From contig CAVTSD010000005.1 of assembly GCA_963737365.1 (NCBI GenBank), forward strand, positions 186,001 to 250,000: 64,000 bases of DNA, in the 5' to 3' direction. The notes under the pieces are model-generated. The model was not told the origin of the DNA and made no database searches. It worked only from the letters and a program-made list of their open reading frames with translations. This document shows, piece after piece, positions 8,415-16,519 of the stretch. How positions within the stretch are numbered: the first letter of the stretch is position 1; every line of letters begins with the position of its first letter. The DNA comes from Roseiarcus sp963737365 (GTDB lineage Bacteria; Pseudomonadota; Alphaproteobacteria; Rhizobiales; Beijerinckiaceae). Made by a program: the position numbers and the translations under genes.

Positions 8415-9398
8415 TCAAGACTTCGGAGTGCGCACCACGCAGCGAAAGCCAACGTGGCTTGTAGACGTGTCGATCGGCTCGGCGTGTCGCGCTGCGGGTC
8501 GGTAACGGTAGCAATAGTTCGGCGCGCAGAGGTGCGAGCCGCCCTTCAAAACTTTCCGGGGAATGCGGATCTCTGGCTGGCATGGATCATAGCTCTGCGC
8601 CTCCGCGCCCCCACGCGGATTCTGCGGCACGCAACACGCCTTGGCCGCATCCGCCGGGTGACGGGTCGACCAGAAATCGGCCGTCCACTCCCAAACATTG
8701 CCGATCATATCGAAGACGCCGTAGCCGTTTGGCGGAAACGATCGGACGGGCGAGGTACGCTCAAAGCCGTCCTGCTTCAGGTTCTGCTGCGGAAACGCGC
8801 CCTGCCAGGTGTTGGCCATCTGCTTGCCGTTCGGCGTGAACTCCTCGCCCCAGGAATATTCAGCGCCATCAAGGCCGCCGCGCGCCGCGAATTCCCACTC
8901 GGCCTCGGTCGGCAATTCCTTGCCGACCCAGCGTGCGTAGGCCTCGGCGTCGCGATAGGCGACATGCACGACGGGATGATCGTCCATTCCGCTGATCGAA
9001 GAGCGCGGCCCGTACGGTCTTCGCCAGTCGGCGCCGAATTTGAACCGCCACCATTGCGACCAGTCCTTGAGATCGACCGGCTCTTTCGGAGGCGAGAAGA
9101 CGAGCGAGCCCGCCTTCAGCATGTGCGGCAGGGCGCCCGGATAATCCTCCGCCCTTGGCGTAATCTCGGCAAACGTCACATGCTTCGTCGCATTGACGAA
9201 CTTCCGAAACTGGCGGTTCGTCACTGGCGCGCTGTCAATCCAAAATTCGCCGACGCGAACCCGATGTGTCGGGGCTTCCTCAGGGTAGTGCCGGTCGGAT
9301 CCCATGCGAAATTCGCCACCGCCCACGAAAACCATATCGGCAAGCGGATTGGTCTCGGGCGTTTGGGCGCGTTCGGAAACCTGGCTCTGTGAACTCAT
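8415..9398 (-). CDS. Formylglycine-generating enzyme (SUMF1/FGE family)
   Basis: A 327-residue protein of the FGE-sulfatase fold. Family blocks in order are FVGGGEFRMGSD, the tryptophan-rich DWSQWWRFKFGADWRRP, LPTEAEWEFAARGG, NVWEWTADFW and the active-site GGSHLCAPNYCYRYRPAAR, in which the two cysteines five residues apart match the Cys pair of true FGE (human Cys336/Cys341). It ends in the family's GFRCV. This separates it from related EgtB or PvdO proteins lacking the pair. It would oxidise the active-site Cys of sulfatases such as the one at 2841-4388. No signal peptide is seen, so it likely acts in the cytoplasm before export, if any. The 3' side was opened by the IS. Confidence 0.9.
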   Translation of the reverse strand: MSSQSQVSERAQTPETNPLADMVFVGGGEFRMGSDRHYPEEAPTHRVRVGEFWIDSAPVTNRQFRKFVNATKHVTFAEITPRAEDYPGALPHMLKAGSLVFSPPKEPVDLKDWSQWWRFKFGADWRRPYGPRSSISGMDDHPVVHVAYRDAEAYARWVGKELPTEAEWEFAARGGLDGAEYSWGEEFTPNGKQMANTWQGAFPQQNLKQDGFERTSPVRSFPPNGYGVFDMIGNVWEWTADFWSTRHPADAAKACCVPQNPRGGAEAQSYDPCQPEIRIPRKVLKGGSHLCAPNYCYRYRPAARHAEPIDTSTSHVGFRCVVRTPKS

Positions 9399-9728
9399 GT
9401 CGCCCTGCTGGTCGGCCGGGCAATCCTGATCGCACGGATCGCGTCGATTCTCAAAACCGTAATCTTGAAACGCGCTCTCCCTGTAAATAAGTAAGGGTCT
9501 AGAGCAGCGCGGCGTGGCGCCGCTCTACGAGACTGCCAACAGGGTTTGCAAGCTTGTCTCGATGAGGGCGACCGACATCGCCCCGTCGCGCTTAGTATCG
9601 ACCCTGCGATGGTTGAGCTTAGCAAAAGGTAGAGAAAAGCCCCGGTTTTCGGAAGGCAATGGAACCCAGTCTTTATTCCGGCGTTTTAAGCTCACGATCT
9701 CTCAATGAAGCCGCAGTGAGGCGCTCCA

Positions 9729-9890
9729 ATGTTAGCCCTGTTGTTGAACCATAGCCCCGCATTCCTGACAGGCGAGCTTTTCCTCGGAGTGTCCCTTGGG
9801 ATGTTTGGCTTCGCCTTAGTCGGGACCGCGCGCGAGAAATATGCCATTCGGGTTCCGGCGTCGGAGATGCCCAACCGAGTGCGACGCTGA
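9729..9890 (+). CDS. Possible 53-residue membrane peptide
   Basis: An ATG frame with GAGG seven bases upstream encodes 53 residues with one hydrophobic stretch (LFLGVSLGMFGFALVG, about 17-32) and a basic C-terminal tail. A single membrane span is plausible. There is no homologue I recognise, and the frame could be chance in a decayed region. Confidence 0.25.
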   Translation: MLALLLNHSPAFLTGELFLGVSLGMFGFALVGTAREKYAIRVPASEMPNRVRR

Positions 9891-10147
9891 ATACGTTGGA
9901 AGCGCCGCGCGCGGTTTCGTTGGAGCCATCCTGGGCAACTTCGCCAAGGCGCCCTTTCGCCACAACGAGCGCGTCTACAATTCGCTGCTAATCGGGAGGC
10001 GTTTTCTCAGCCTTGCGAGAAACCGCGTCCGGAGCGGCGTCTTTTTCTCCCTTCCCAGTACGCTGTCGATATTTGACCCTCGGGTTGGCGAGGCTTCACG
10101 CCTCTGCGCTGACTCGACGGCGTAGCCCGTAAAACGGGCGCCGCCGC

Positions 10148-10188
10148 AGGTCTTTCGCTCTCGCTTTGCTCTGAGAGCCGAAAGGCCT
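10148..10188 (+). other. Long hairpin upstream of cysG
   Basis: AGGTCTTTCGCTCTC pairs with GAGAGCCGAAAGGCCT across a ten-base loop, giving about 15 pairs with one G-U and one bulge. It ends 85 bp before the cysG start. There is no U-tract on the plus strand, so it is not a simple terminator of incoming transcription; it could be a leader structure or a terminator-like palindrome. No known riboswitch class is recognised. Confidence 0.4.
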
Positions 10189-10273
10189 ACAAGCCGCCTT
10201 GTGAATACTCGACCGCCCTCAATCTGATGCTTGACCCCGCGCCGAGCCCGACGCAATTCGGCGCAGAATAATA

Positions 10274-11722
10274 ATGCGCCATCTGCCGATTTTCCTCGCG
10301 CTCGAAGGCAAGTCCGCAATCGTCGTCGGCGGCGGCGTGGTGGCTGCGCGACGGGCGGAACACTTGATCAGAGCGGACGCGCGCGTGACCACATACGCGC
10401 CTGCGCTCAGCGATGACTTTCGTGAGCTTCTGAACGCCCCGAACTTTCGCCATGAGCCGCGCCATCCAGAACCACGAGATTTCGAGGGCTCCGCGGTTTG
10501 CTTCGTGGCGCTCGAGGACGAGCGCTTGTCGGTCGAGATTTGGGAGGCGGCAAAGAGAGCCGGCGCGTGGGTCAACGTCGCCGACCGGCCGCAGTTCTGC
10601 GACTTCATCATGCCCGCGATTATCGACCGCGACCCGCTTGTCATCGCGATTTCGACCGGTGGGGCCTCACCCATTCTGGGCCGCATGCTGAAGGCACGTT
10701 TGGAAACCGCTATTCCCGCCGCTTACGGCCGCCTTGCTGACCTCGTGGGCGGATTCCGCGACGCGGTGGGCAAGGCCATCGCCTCTACGACCGAACGGCG
10801 CCGATTCTGGGAGTTGGTGCTCGAGGGGCCGATTGCGGAACGGGCGCTCTCAGGCGACGAGAGCGGAGCCGTAGCCGAACTCACCCGTGTCATCGAACGC
10901 GCGGCGACCGAGAACGCAGAGGCGCCGCGCGGCGAGGTCTATCTTGTCGGCGCGGGGCCGGGCGATCCCGATCTTCTCACCTTCCGCGCCCTTCGGCTCA
11001 TGCAAAAGGCTGACGTCGTGCTCTACGACCGGCTCACCGACCCGCATGTGATGAACTTGGTGCGGCGTGAGGCGGAACGCATCTATGTCGGCAAGCAGCC
11101 GGAGGACCATGAGCTGCCGCAAGACGAAATCAGCGCGCTCCTGGTCAAGCTCGCCAAACAGGGGAAGCGGGTGCTGCGGCTTAAGGGCGGCGATCCGTTC
11201 GTGTTCGGTCGCGGCGGCGAGGAGATCGAGGCGCTCGCCGCGGAGGGCATTCCTTTTCAGGTCTGCCCGGGGATCACGGCGGCAATCGGCGCTTCGGCCT
11301 ATGCGGGCATTCCGCTTACCCATCGCGACCACGCGCAAGCCTGCGTGTTCGTGACCGGCCACGGGAAGGATGGCAAAATCGATCTTGACTGGACCGCGCT
11401 CTTGCAACCGCGCCAGACGGTTGCGATCTATATGGGGCTGCGCAACGTCGAGGCGCTGACGCGCGAGTTTGTCGCCCGCGGCGCGAACGCGGACTTGCCA
11501 GCGGCGATCGTTGACAACGCCACCCGCCCCGATCAACGGGTGGTTGTCGGCACGCTCGGAACCCTGGCCGCGAAGGCGCGTGCGGCCGAACTGAGCGGGC
11601 CCTCGATCATCATAGTCGGGACGGTCGTGACGCTGAGAAATACGCTCGATTGGCGCCCAGCGGCAGAGCCGCGCTCACTGGTCGCGAATGTACGCTTGGC
11701 CTCGGCGAGCGGGAAGGACTGA
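10274..11722 (+). CDS. cysG: Siroheme synthase CysG (precorrin-2 dehydrogenase/ferrochelatase + uroporphyrinogen-III methyltransferase)
   Basis: A 482-residue bifunctional enzyme making siroheme from uroporphyrinogen III for sulfite and nitrite reductases. The N-terminal half (about 1-210) is the dehydrogenase/chelatase with the NAD-binding IVVGGGVVAARRAE and the ISTGGASPILGRMLKARLE block, whose Ser is a regulatory phosphorylation site in the Salmonella enzyme. The C-terminal half (about 218-465) is the SAM-dependent methyltransferase with VGAGPGDPDLLT, GGDPFVFGRGGEE and the PGITAAIGASAYAGIPLTHR block. Length matches fused CysG (about 460). The stop is one base before the mrp start, so the two genes are co-transcribed. 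Confidence 0.95.
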   Translation: MRHLPIFLALEGKSAIVVGGGVVAARRAEHLIRADARVTTYAPALSDDFRELLNAPNFRHEPRHPEPRDFEGSAVCFVALEDERLSVEIWEAAKRAGAWVNVADRPQFCDFIMPAIIDRDPLVIAISTGGASPILGRMLKARLETAIPAAYGRLADLVGGFRDAVGKAIASTTERRRFWELVLEGPIAERALSGDESGAVAELTRVIERAATENAEAPRGEVYLVGAGPGDPDLLTFRALRLMQKADVVLYDRLTDPHVMNLVRREAERIYVGKQPEDHELPQDEISALLVKLAKQGKRVLRLKGGDPFVFGRGGEEIEALAAEGIPFQVCPGITAAIGASAYAGIPLTHRDHAQACVFVTGHGKDGKIDLDWTALLQPRQTVAIYMGLRNVEALTREFVARGANADLPAAIVDNATRPDQRVVVGTLGTLAAKARAAELSGPSIIIVGTVVTLRNTLDWRPAAEPRSLVANVRLASASGKD

Positions 11723-11723
11723 G

Positions 11724-12857
11724 ATGGTTTCTCGCGACGAGGTCGTAGCGGCGCTGGCCGCGATCCCTGGCCCGGACGGGCGTACGTCCCTGCGCGATTC
11801 CGGCGCGCTCTCCGGCGTCACCATTCGCGACGGCAAGGTCTTTGTGGCGATCGCCATCGATCCGGCGCGGGCCAAGGCTATGGAGCTTATGCGGGCTGAA
11901 GCGGAGGCCGCGATCAGAGCCGTTCCCGGCGTCACGGGAGCGGTGGTGACGCTGACCGCCGAATCTGCACGCGCGGTCGCCGACACTGCGCCTGGGCACG
12001 GTCACGAAAGCAAAGCGCCGCCGGTCCGGCACGGCCGGCCGAGCGAACCGCTGCCTGGGGTGAAGCACATCATCGCGGTCGCCTCCGGCAAGGGAGGCGT
12101 AGGCAAGTCGACCGTCGCCTGCAACCTCGCCGTTGGCCTCGCCAAGCTCGGACTTGCGGTCGGCGTGCTTGACGCCGACCTGTTCGGGCCGTCCATGCCC
12201 AAGCTGTTCGGCCTCCATTCCAAACCGACTATAGCTCCCGACGGTAAGCGGCTCGTCCCGCTCGAAAGCTTCGGCGTCAAAGTGATGTCGATCGGGTTCC
12301 TGATCGACGAGGGCGCGCCGGTGGTCTGGCGCGGCCCCATGGTGGTCTCGGCGCTGAACCAACTCTTGCGCGAGGTCGTGTGGGGCGAACTCGACGTGCT
12401 GGTCGTCGACATGCCGCCGGGCACCGGCGACACACAGCTGACAATGGCGCAGAATGTGCCGCTCGCGGGCGCGGTGATCGTGTCGACGCCGCAGGATCTG
12501 GCGCTGATCGACGCCAGGCGGGGCATCGCGATGTTCAACCAGGTTAAAATCCCGCTCATCGGCGTGGTCGAGAATATGAGCTATTTCGTCTGTCCCCATT
12601 GCGGCGGCCGCACGGATGTCTTCTCACACGGCGGGGCGCGCAAGGAGGCCGAAAAGCTCGGCGTCCCTTTCCTTGGCGAAGTGCCGCTCGACATCGCCAT
12701 CCGGGCCAATTCCGATGACGGGCGACCGGTTATCGCCAGCATGGCCGAAAGCCCGCAGGCCAATGCGCTGCTTGAGATTGCGCGACGCGTGGCGGATACG
12801 CTCGCCGCCGGCGCGCCGGGCGCGAAGCCCGCGCCGCGCATTCGCATTCTTTCGTGA
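11724..12857 (+). CDS. mrp: Mrp/ApbC-type iron-sulfur cluster carrier P-loop ATPase
   Basis: A 377-residue Mrp/NBP35 ATPase. An N-terminal DUF59/MIP18-like domain (about 1-80) precedes the P-loop domain with the deviant Walker A SGKGGVGKST, VLDADLFGPSMPKLFG, VDMPPGTGDTQLT and the cluster-binding CPHC in NMSYFVCPHCGG. Family members carry and transfer Fe-S clusters. The start at 11724 is preferred to an upstream in-frame codon inside cysG because it directly follows the cysG TGA and sits after GGAAGG. Coupling to siroheme synthesis is consistent with Fe-S/siroheme sulfite reductase assembly, but this is inference. Confidence 0.93.
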   Translation: MVSRDEVVAALAAIPGPDGRTSLRDSGALSGVTIRDGKVFVAIAIDPARAKAMELMRAEAEAAIRAVPGVTGAVVTLTAESARAVADTAPGHGHESKAPPVRHGRPSEPLPGVKHIIAVASGKGGVGKSTVACNLAVGLAKLGLAVGVLDADLFGPSMPKLFGLHSKPTIAPDGKRLVPLESFGVKVMSIGFLIDEGAPVVWRGPMVVSALNQLLREVVWGELDVLVVDMPPGTGDTQLTMAQNVPLAGAVIVSTPQDLALIDARRGIAMFNQVKIPLIGVVENMSYFVCPHCGGRTDVFSHGGARKEAEKLGVPFLGEVPLDIAIRANSDDGRPVIASMAESPQANALLEIARRVADTLAAGAPGAKPAPRIRILS

Positions 12858-12868
12858 AGGGAACCGAT

Positions 12869-13156
12869 ATGTCGTGGCCGACCGATATTACGGCGATGGA
12901 CAAAGGTCGGGTTCTGGAAGTCGCTTTTGACGACGGTCAGGTTATCCGCCTAGCCGCCGAGCGGCTACGCGTCGAGAGCCCGAGCGCGGAAGTGCAGGGC
13001 CACTCGCCGAGCCAGAAGAAGATTATCACAGGCAAGGAAAACGTCGCCATCGTGGCGATCGAACCTGTCGGCAATTACGCGATCAAGATCGTGTTCGACG
13101 ACGGACACGACACTGGCCTTTATAGCTGGGACTATCTGCGCAAGCTGGCGAGTTAA
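12869..13156 (+). CDS. DUF971 protein
   Basis: A 95-residue DUF971 protein (the fold of the N-terminal domain of gamma-butyrobetaine hydroxylase). The family pattern is visible in WPTDITAMDKGRVLEVAFDD, the middle AERLRVESPSAEV and the C-terminal NYAIKIVFDDGHDTGLYSW. A GTG overlapping the mrp stop at 12854 is also in frame; the ATG at 12869 is preferred because AAGGGA lies six bases upstream and the protein then begins like its relatives. DUF971 proteins are often found next to mrp-like genes, which suggests an Fe-S related role, not proven. Confidence 0.85.
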   Translation: MSWPTDITAMDKGRVLEVAFDDGQVIRLAAERLRVESPSAEVQGHSPSQKKIITGKENVAIVAIEPVGNYAIKIVFDDGHDTGLYSWDYLRKLAS

Positions 13157-13185
13157 TCGGCCCGAACGCGGTTGCCGGCAAGCCG

Positions 13186-14079
13186 CTAGAAGCGCGAGAG
13201 GATCGTACCCGCGATGTCGCACTGGAAGCCCTCGAGCGCCCGCGAGATCTTGCTGATGTCCTTCGCCCTCGTTCGATGCCGCCGAGACGCGAGGATCGCG
13301 GCGCCCACGCGGGACGCGACAACGTAGGCGTCAGCGCTCTCCAGCGCCGCCGGGGTGTCGTAGATCACCACGCCATAGTTCCGCTGCGCATTCTGCGACA
13401 GCGTCAAAAACTCCTTGGAGCTCAGCAGTTCCTGCGGGTGGGGCGCGGTTGCGCCGGCGACGAGCAGCGACAGGCCAGGCACGATGTCGATGGTGACTGG
13501 CGGCAATTCGGCGTCGCCATGGGTCAAGGCCTCGACCAGGCCCTCCGCCTTCGGGTCCACGCCAAACAGCGCCGCCAGCCTCGGCTTCCTCAAGTTTGTA
13601 TCGACGAGCAGAGTGGGAACAGCCATTTGCGCGAAAGACAGCGCGAGATTAGCGGCGAAATACGTGACGCCTACCTTGCGATGCGGCCCAATGACAGCGA
13701 ATGCGTTCTTGCCCTGCGACAAAGGCCCCGTTGCGAGCGCGGAGCGAACGGAGCGGAAGGCTTCCGCGGCGGTGCTGAATGGCTGGTAGCCGACAACCAA
13801 TTCGCGAGAGAAGCGGCCTTCGTCGACGCCGAAGTTCAGAACTGGATAATTGTAGCGCTTCGAAAGCGCCAGAAACAAACTATCGCGCCGCACGAGGCCA
13901 AGCGCGATCGCCGCCTCTCCAAATGTCAGCCCCTTGCGGCGCTGAAATCCACGGATCGCCTCGACCTGCGCTTCGCTCAGATTGCCTGCGGCGAGAATCT
14001 GCTGCTCGATCGGATCCTTGGACGTCTGGACCGCGACGACGTTGTCCGCGTCTTTCTGATAATTTGGTTTAATCGCCAT
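13186..14079 (-). CDS. EpsG-like tyrosine-kinase-family protein of exopolysaccharide synthesis, degenerate P-loop
   Basis: A 297-residue protein with an MshEN/GspE-N-like domain (about 30-85: LSEAQVEAIRGFQRRKGLTF to ALSKRYNYPVL) followed by a BY-kinase/MinD-type domain. This is the architecture of EpsG, the cytoplasmic kinase partner of the Wzz-like EpsF. Walker A' (LLVDTNLRKPRL, about 157-168) and Walker B (VVIYDTPA) are recognisable, but the Walker A region (131-140) reads GPHRKVGVTY where the family has GxxxGEGR/KS, so the lysine that contacts phosphate is missing. The C-terminus has no tyrosine cluster. It may regulate chain length without kinase activity. Last gene of the minus-strand EPS cluster. 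Confidence 0.8.
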   Translation of the reverse strand: MAIKPNYQKDADNVVAVQTSKDPIEQQILAAGNLSEAQVEAIRGFQRRKGLTFGEAAIALGLVRRDSLFLALSKRYNYPVLNFGVDEGRFSRELVVGYQPFSTAAEAFRSVRSALATGPLSQGKNAFAVIGPHRKVGVTYFAANLALSFAQMAVPTLLVDTNLRKPRLAALFGVDPKAEGLVEALTHGDAELPPVTIDIVPGLSLLVAGATAPHPQELLSSKEFLTLSQNAQRNYGVVIYDTPAALESADAYVVASRVGAAILASRRHRTRAKDISKISRALEGFQCDIAGTILSRF

Positions 14080-14237
14080 AGACTCAAGCTCTCAATGATT
14101 CAGCTGCCGACCCGCCCTCGGGCGCCGAGACCCTCAAAAAACGTTGCCGCCCAATTGTTTTCCCGACCGTTCCAGGTTCTGGGGCTAATCCTCATAGGCG
14201 CCCGAAACTGCCGGTTGATGCGCCCTGGTCCAGAAAG

Positions 14238-15635
14238 TCAGGCGGGTCGAAGGGCGCGACTTGATGAGCCAATTCGCCGCTTCGCCCGTCCCCCGTTGCC
14301 AATAGAGCCCAAGAACGGGGCAGGCGTTGCATATTCCAGATCGACTGGGAAGCGAACCCGTCGATCCGCTGCTTCGGCCAGAAGCGCTAGGATCAGCCCG
14401 AGGGCGAGGCCGGCGGCGATCCCAACTGGCATCACGACAAACGGTTTCGGAAATGCCGGCTCGACTGGCGGAGACGCCTTATCGAGGACGGTCATGTCGG
14501 AAAATGTCAGCTTGCTCTTCAACCGAGCCTGTTCCGCCGCCCTTTCCCGCGCGTTCAGCTGCTCGGCGCGGAACTCAACCTCGTGCTGCAATTCCCCGAG
14601 CCGGTCGCGCTGCGCTTGCGTCTCGATCAACGTCTTCTGCGCTTGCTGCTGCGCGGTCTCGAGGGACGCGATCTGGGTTTGCACCGTCGCAATGCGTTCT
14701 TTCAAATGCACGCGCATTCTATCCGTCGCATCGCTGATCTGCTTGCGAAGCGTCGCAATATTCGCCTGCTGCGCCAGCATCTTTGGGTTGTTTGGGCCTA
14801 AGGCGCCCTTTGCCGCCGCCATTTCGACTTCCGCGGACGAAAGCTTCTCTTTCAAACCCGAGAGAGCCTGCAGATCGGGATCCGACGGGTCATTCGAAAG
14901 ATCGGTCGACCCGCTGGTCAGGCGGCTCTGAAGAGCGGTGAGCCCAGCTCGGGTGGACGACAACTCTGAGGCGATCGCCATGTATTGGCTGGTCTCCTTG
15001 TCGCCCCCAGGCGTGCTCGCGACCATATTCGCCTTGTTCTGGAAGGCTGCAAGCGCCGCGCGAGCCTCCCCCAGTTCCTTGCGCAATTCGTCGAGTTGCG
15101 GGGAAAACCACCGAGCGGTCTGATCGGCCTCGGCAGCTTTCATGGCCACGGAGCCGTCGATTGTCGCCGCGAGAAACGCATTGGCGATCAGCGCGGCCTG
15201 GTTCGGGTCGCCCGATTTGTATTTGATCGTGAGGACATTCGTCCCCAAGATGAACTTCGGGTCAACGCTCCGGATCAGACCGTCGGCCATCCATTCCTCG
15301 ATGCTTTCGCGTCCAAAGGAAGGTGATTTGCGGAAACTCGCCTGCACCGCCGGATTGTCGGTAAGATTCAACCTCTTGACCACATCGACCGCCACCCGCT
15401 GGCTGGTCACGAGCGAGAGAATGTTGCCCTGGATCAACCCGATCGCGCCAAGCCCACTCGACATTTCCGAAATGGGGTCGATGTTGCCGGGGTCGATGCT
15501 TGCGCTCGCGGTGGCGTCATATCGACCCGGCACGAACAACAAGACGCCCCCAGCCACGATCACTGTGGTGAAGAGCGCCAAGAGGACAATCCACGCCCGG
15601 CGGAAAAGGATCACAAGAATTTGGCTTACCGACAC
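14238..15635 (-). CDS. Chain-length determinant protein, Wzz/EpsF type
   Basis: A 465-residue polysaccharide co-polymerase. It has an N-terminal membrane helix (about 12-34), the Wzz domain (DATASASIDPGNIDP onward), a long coiled-coil region (about 165-370, repeated Glu/Gln/Ala heptads), the GNVR-like segment VLDKASPPVEPAFPKP, and a second membrane helix (about 402-424). Both termini would be cytoplasmic, with the coiled coil in the periplasm. Starts at GTG 15635 after GGGG. It lies between the Wza-like exporter and the EpsG-like protein, the usual order of Eps clusters. Confidence 0.88.
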   Translation of the reverse strand: MSVSQILVILFRRAWIVLLALFTTVIVAGGVLLFVPGRYDATASASIDPGNIDPISEMSSGLGAIGLIQGNILSLVTSQRVAVDVVKRLNLTDNPAVQASFRKSPSFGRESIEEWMADGLIRSVDPKFILGTNVLTIKYKSGDPNQAALIANAFLAATIDGSVAMKAAEADQTARWFSPQLDELRKELGEARAALAAFQNKANMVASTPGGDKETSQYMAIASELSSTRAGLTALQSRLTSGSTDLSNDPSDPDLQALSGLKEKLSSAEVEMAAAKGALGPNNPKMLAQQANIATLRKQISDATDRMRVHLKERIATVQTQIASLETAQQQAQKTLIETQAQRDRLGELQHEVEFRAEQLNARERAAEQARLKSKLTFSDMTVLDKASPPVEPAFPKPFVVMPVGIAAGLALGLILALLAEAADRRVRFPVDLEYATPAPFLGSIGNGGRAKRRIGSSSRALRPA

Positions 15636-15692
15636 GCCCCAACTCCCGGACTCGAGCTCAATTCATAATGAGGGCATAGCAGCACTTAATGA

Positions 15693-16496
15693 CTAGAATA
15701 TGCGCTCGCTGACGACAATCGTATCGCCTGCCTCCACTTGGTCGTCAAGGGAAGCCGGGACTTCGTAAGTTTGCCCGTTGCCTGACTTCCGCTTGATTTT
15801 GATGCGCCATTCCGATCCTAGGAGCGCCAGCCCGCCGCCGATAGAAATTGCCTGCTGGACGGTGATGGGACGAAGCAGAGGATATTCTCCCGCTTTGCCT
15901 ACATAGCCGTAAAGGTAATAAAACGGGGCTAGGTCAACGAAAATCTCATCATTGTTCGCGATCCGCAGATTGGCCCCAGGGCCCCGCCCGGCCTGGACGT
16001 CCGTGGAGTCGAACCTCTGGATCCGTCCGCCGGGGCGCTTCACGGTTACCGTTCCGCCCAGGGCGGCATCCCGCAGTCCGCCCGCGCGGGATAAGAGTTG
16101 CGTAAGATTTGTTGGCCGATCGAGCGTGTACACGCCGGGAACCCCCACCTGCCCTTGGACGCTCGCCTGAGTGCCGAAGGTGGTGATGTCGACCAGCACA
16201 TGAGGATCGGTGACGATCTGACGCGAGGCTAGCTGCCGTTCGATTGCATGCGACAACTGGTCTTCGGTCAACCCCGCCGCCCTGATCCGGCCGACATAGG
16301 GAAAGCTGATCGTCCCATCGGTTTCCACCCGGGTGGTCGTGTCCATGTCAGGTTGGTTGACGACCTTGATAGAGACCGAGTCTTGTGGCGTGAGCACCCG
16401 GCCACCGGCAAGGGCCCGGCCCGGCGCCGCGGCGCAGATTGCCAAAACGGCCAGCCACAGCGTCCCCAGCCGCGCCATTCGCATCATTGTCAGCAT
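15693..16496 (-). CDS. Polysaccharide export protein (Wza/EpsE-like, SLBB domain)
   Basis: A 267-residue exported protein with a signal peptide (about 1-30, ending ALA-GG). The Poly_export domain follows (LTPQDSVSIKVVNQPDMDTT, VETDGTISFPYVGRIRAAG), then SLBB-type repeats (VQGQVGVPGVYTLDRPTN and YGYVGKAGEYPLLRPITVQQ). It would form the periplasmic/outer-membrane channel for exopolysaccharide. The Cys in the signal region (LAIC) is a poor lipobox, so it may not be a lipoprotein. GGGAG precedes the ATG by seven bases. Confidence 0.9.
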   Translation of the reverse strand: MLTMMRMARLGTLWLAVLAICAAAPGRALAGGRVLTPQDSVSIKVVNQPDMDTTTRVETDGTISFPYVGRIRAAGLTEDQLSHAIERQLASRQIVTDPHVLVDITTFGTQASVQGQVGVPGVYTLDRPTNLTQLLSRAGGLRDAALGGTVTVKRPGGRIQRFDSTDVQAGRGPGANLRIANNDEIFVDLAPFYYLYGYVGKAGEYPLLRPITVQQAISIGGGLALLGSEWRIKIKRKSGNGQTYEVPASLDDQVEAGDTIVVSERIF

Positions 16497-16519
16497 TGCT
16501 CCGCTCCCACTTCGGACTG

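Larger units (their letters stand above)
9399..10273. other. Intergenic region of about 875 bp
   Basis: No convincing long gene. Open frames on the minus strand are arginine-rich and biased like shadow frames. The region holds a candidate 53-codon frame (9729-9890), a short palindrome GCCCGTAAAACGGGC near 10125, and a long hairpin upstream of cysG. The low order of the rest suggests gene decay, but I cannot name an ancestor. Confidence 0.5.

Noticed and set aside
8229..9392. A 387-codon plus-strand frame
   Set aside because: It is antisense to the formylglycine-generating enzyme gene and has no SD or protein-like pattern.
13276..14931. A 551-codon open frame on the plus strand across the EPS genes
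   Set aside because: It lies antisense to two clear genes, has Arg/Ser-rich shadow composition and no family match.
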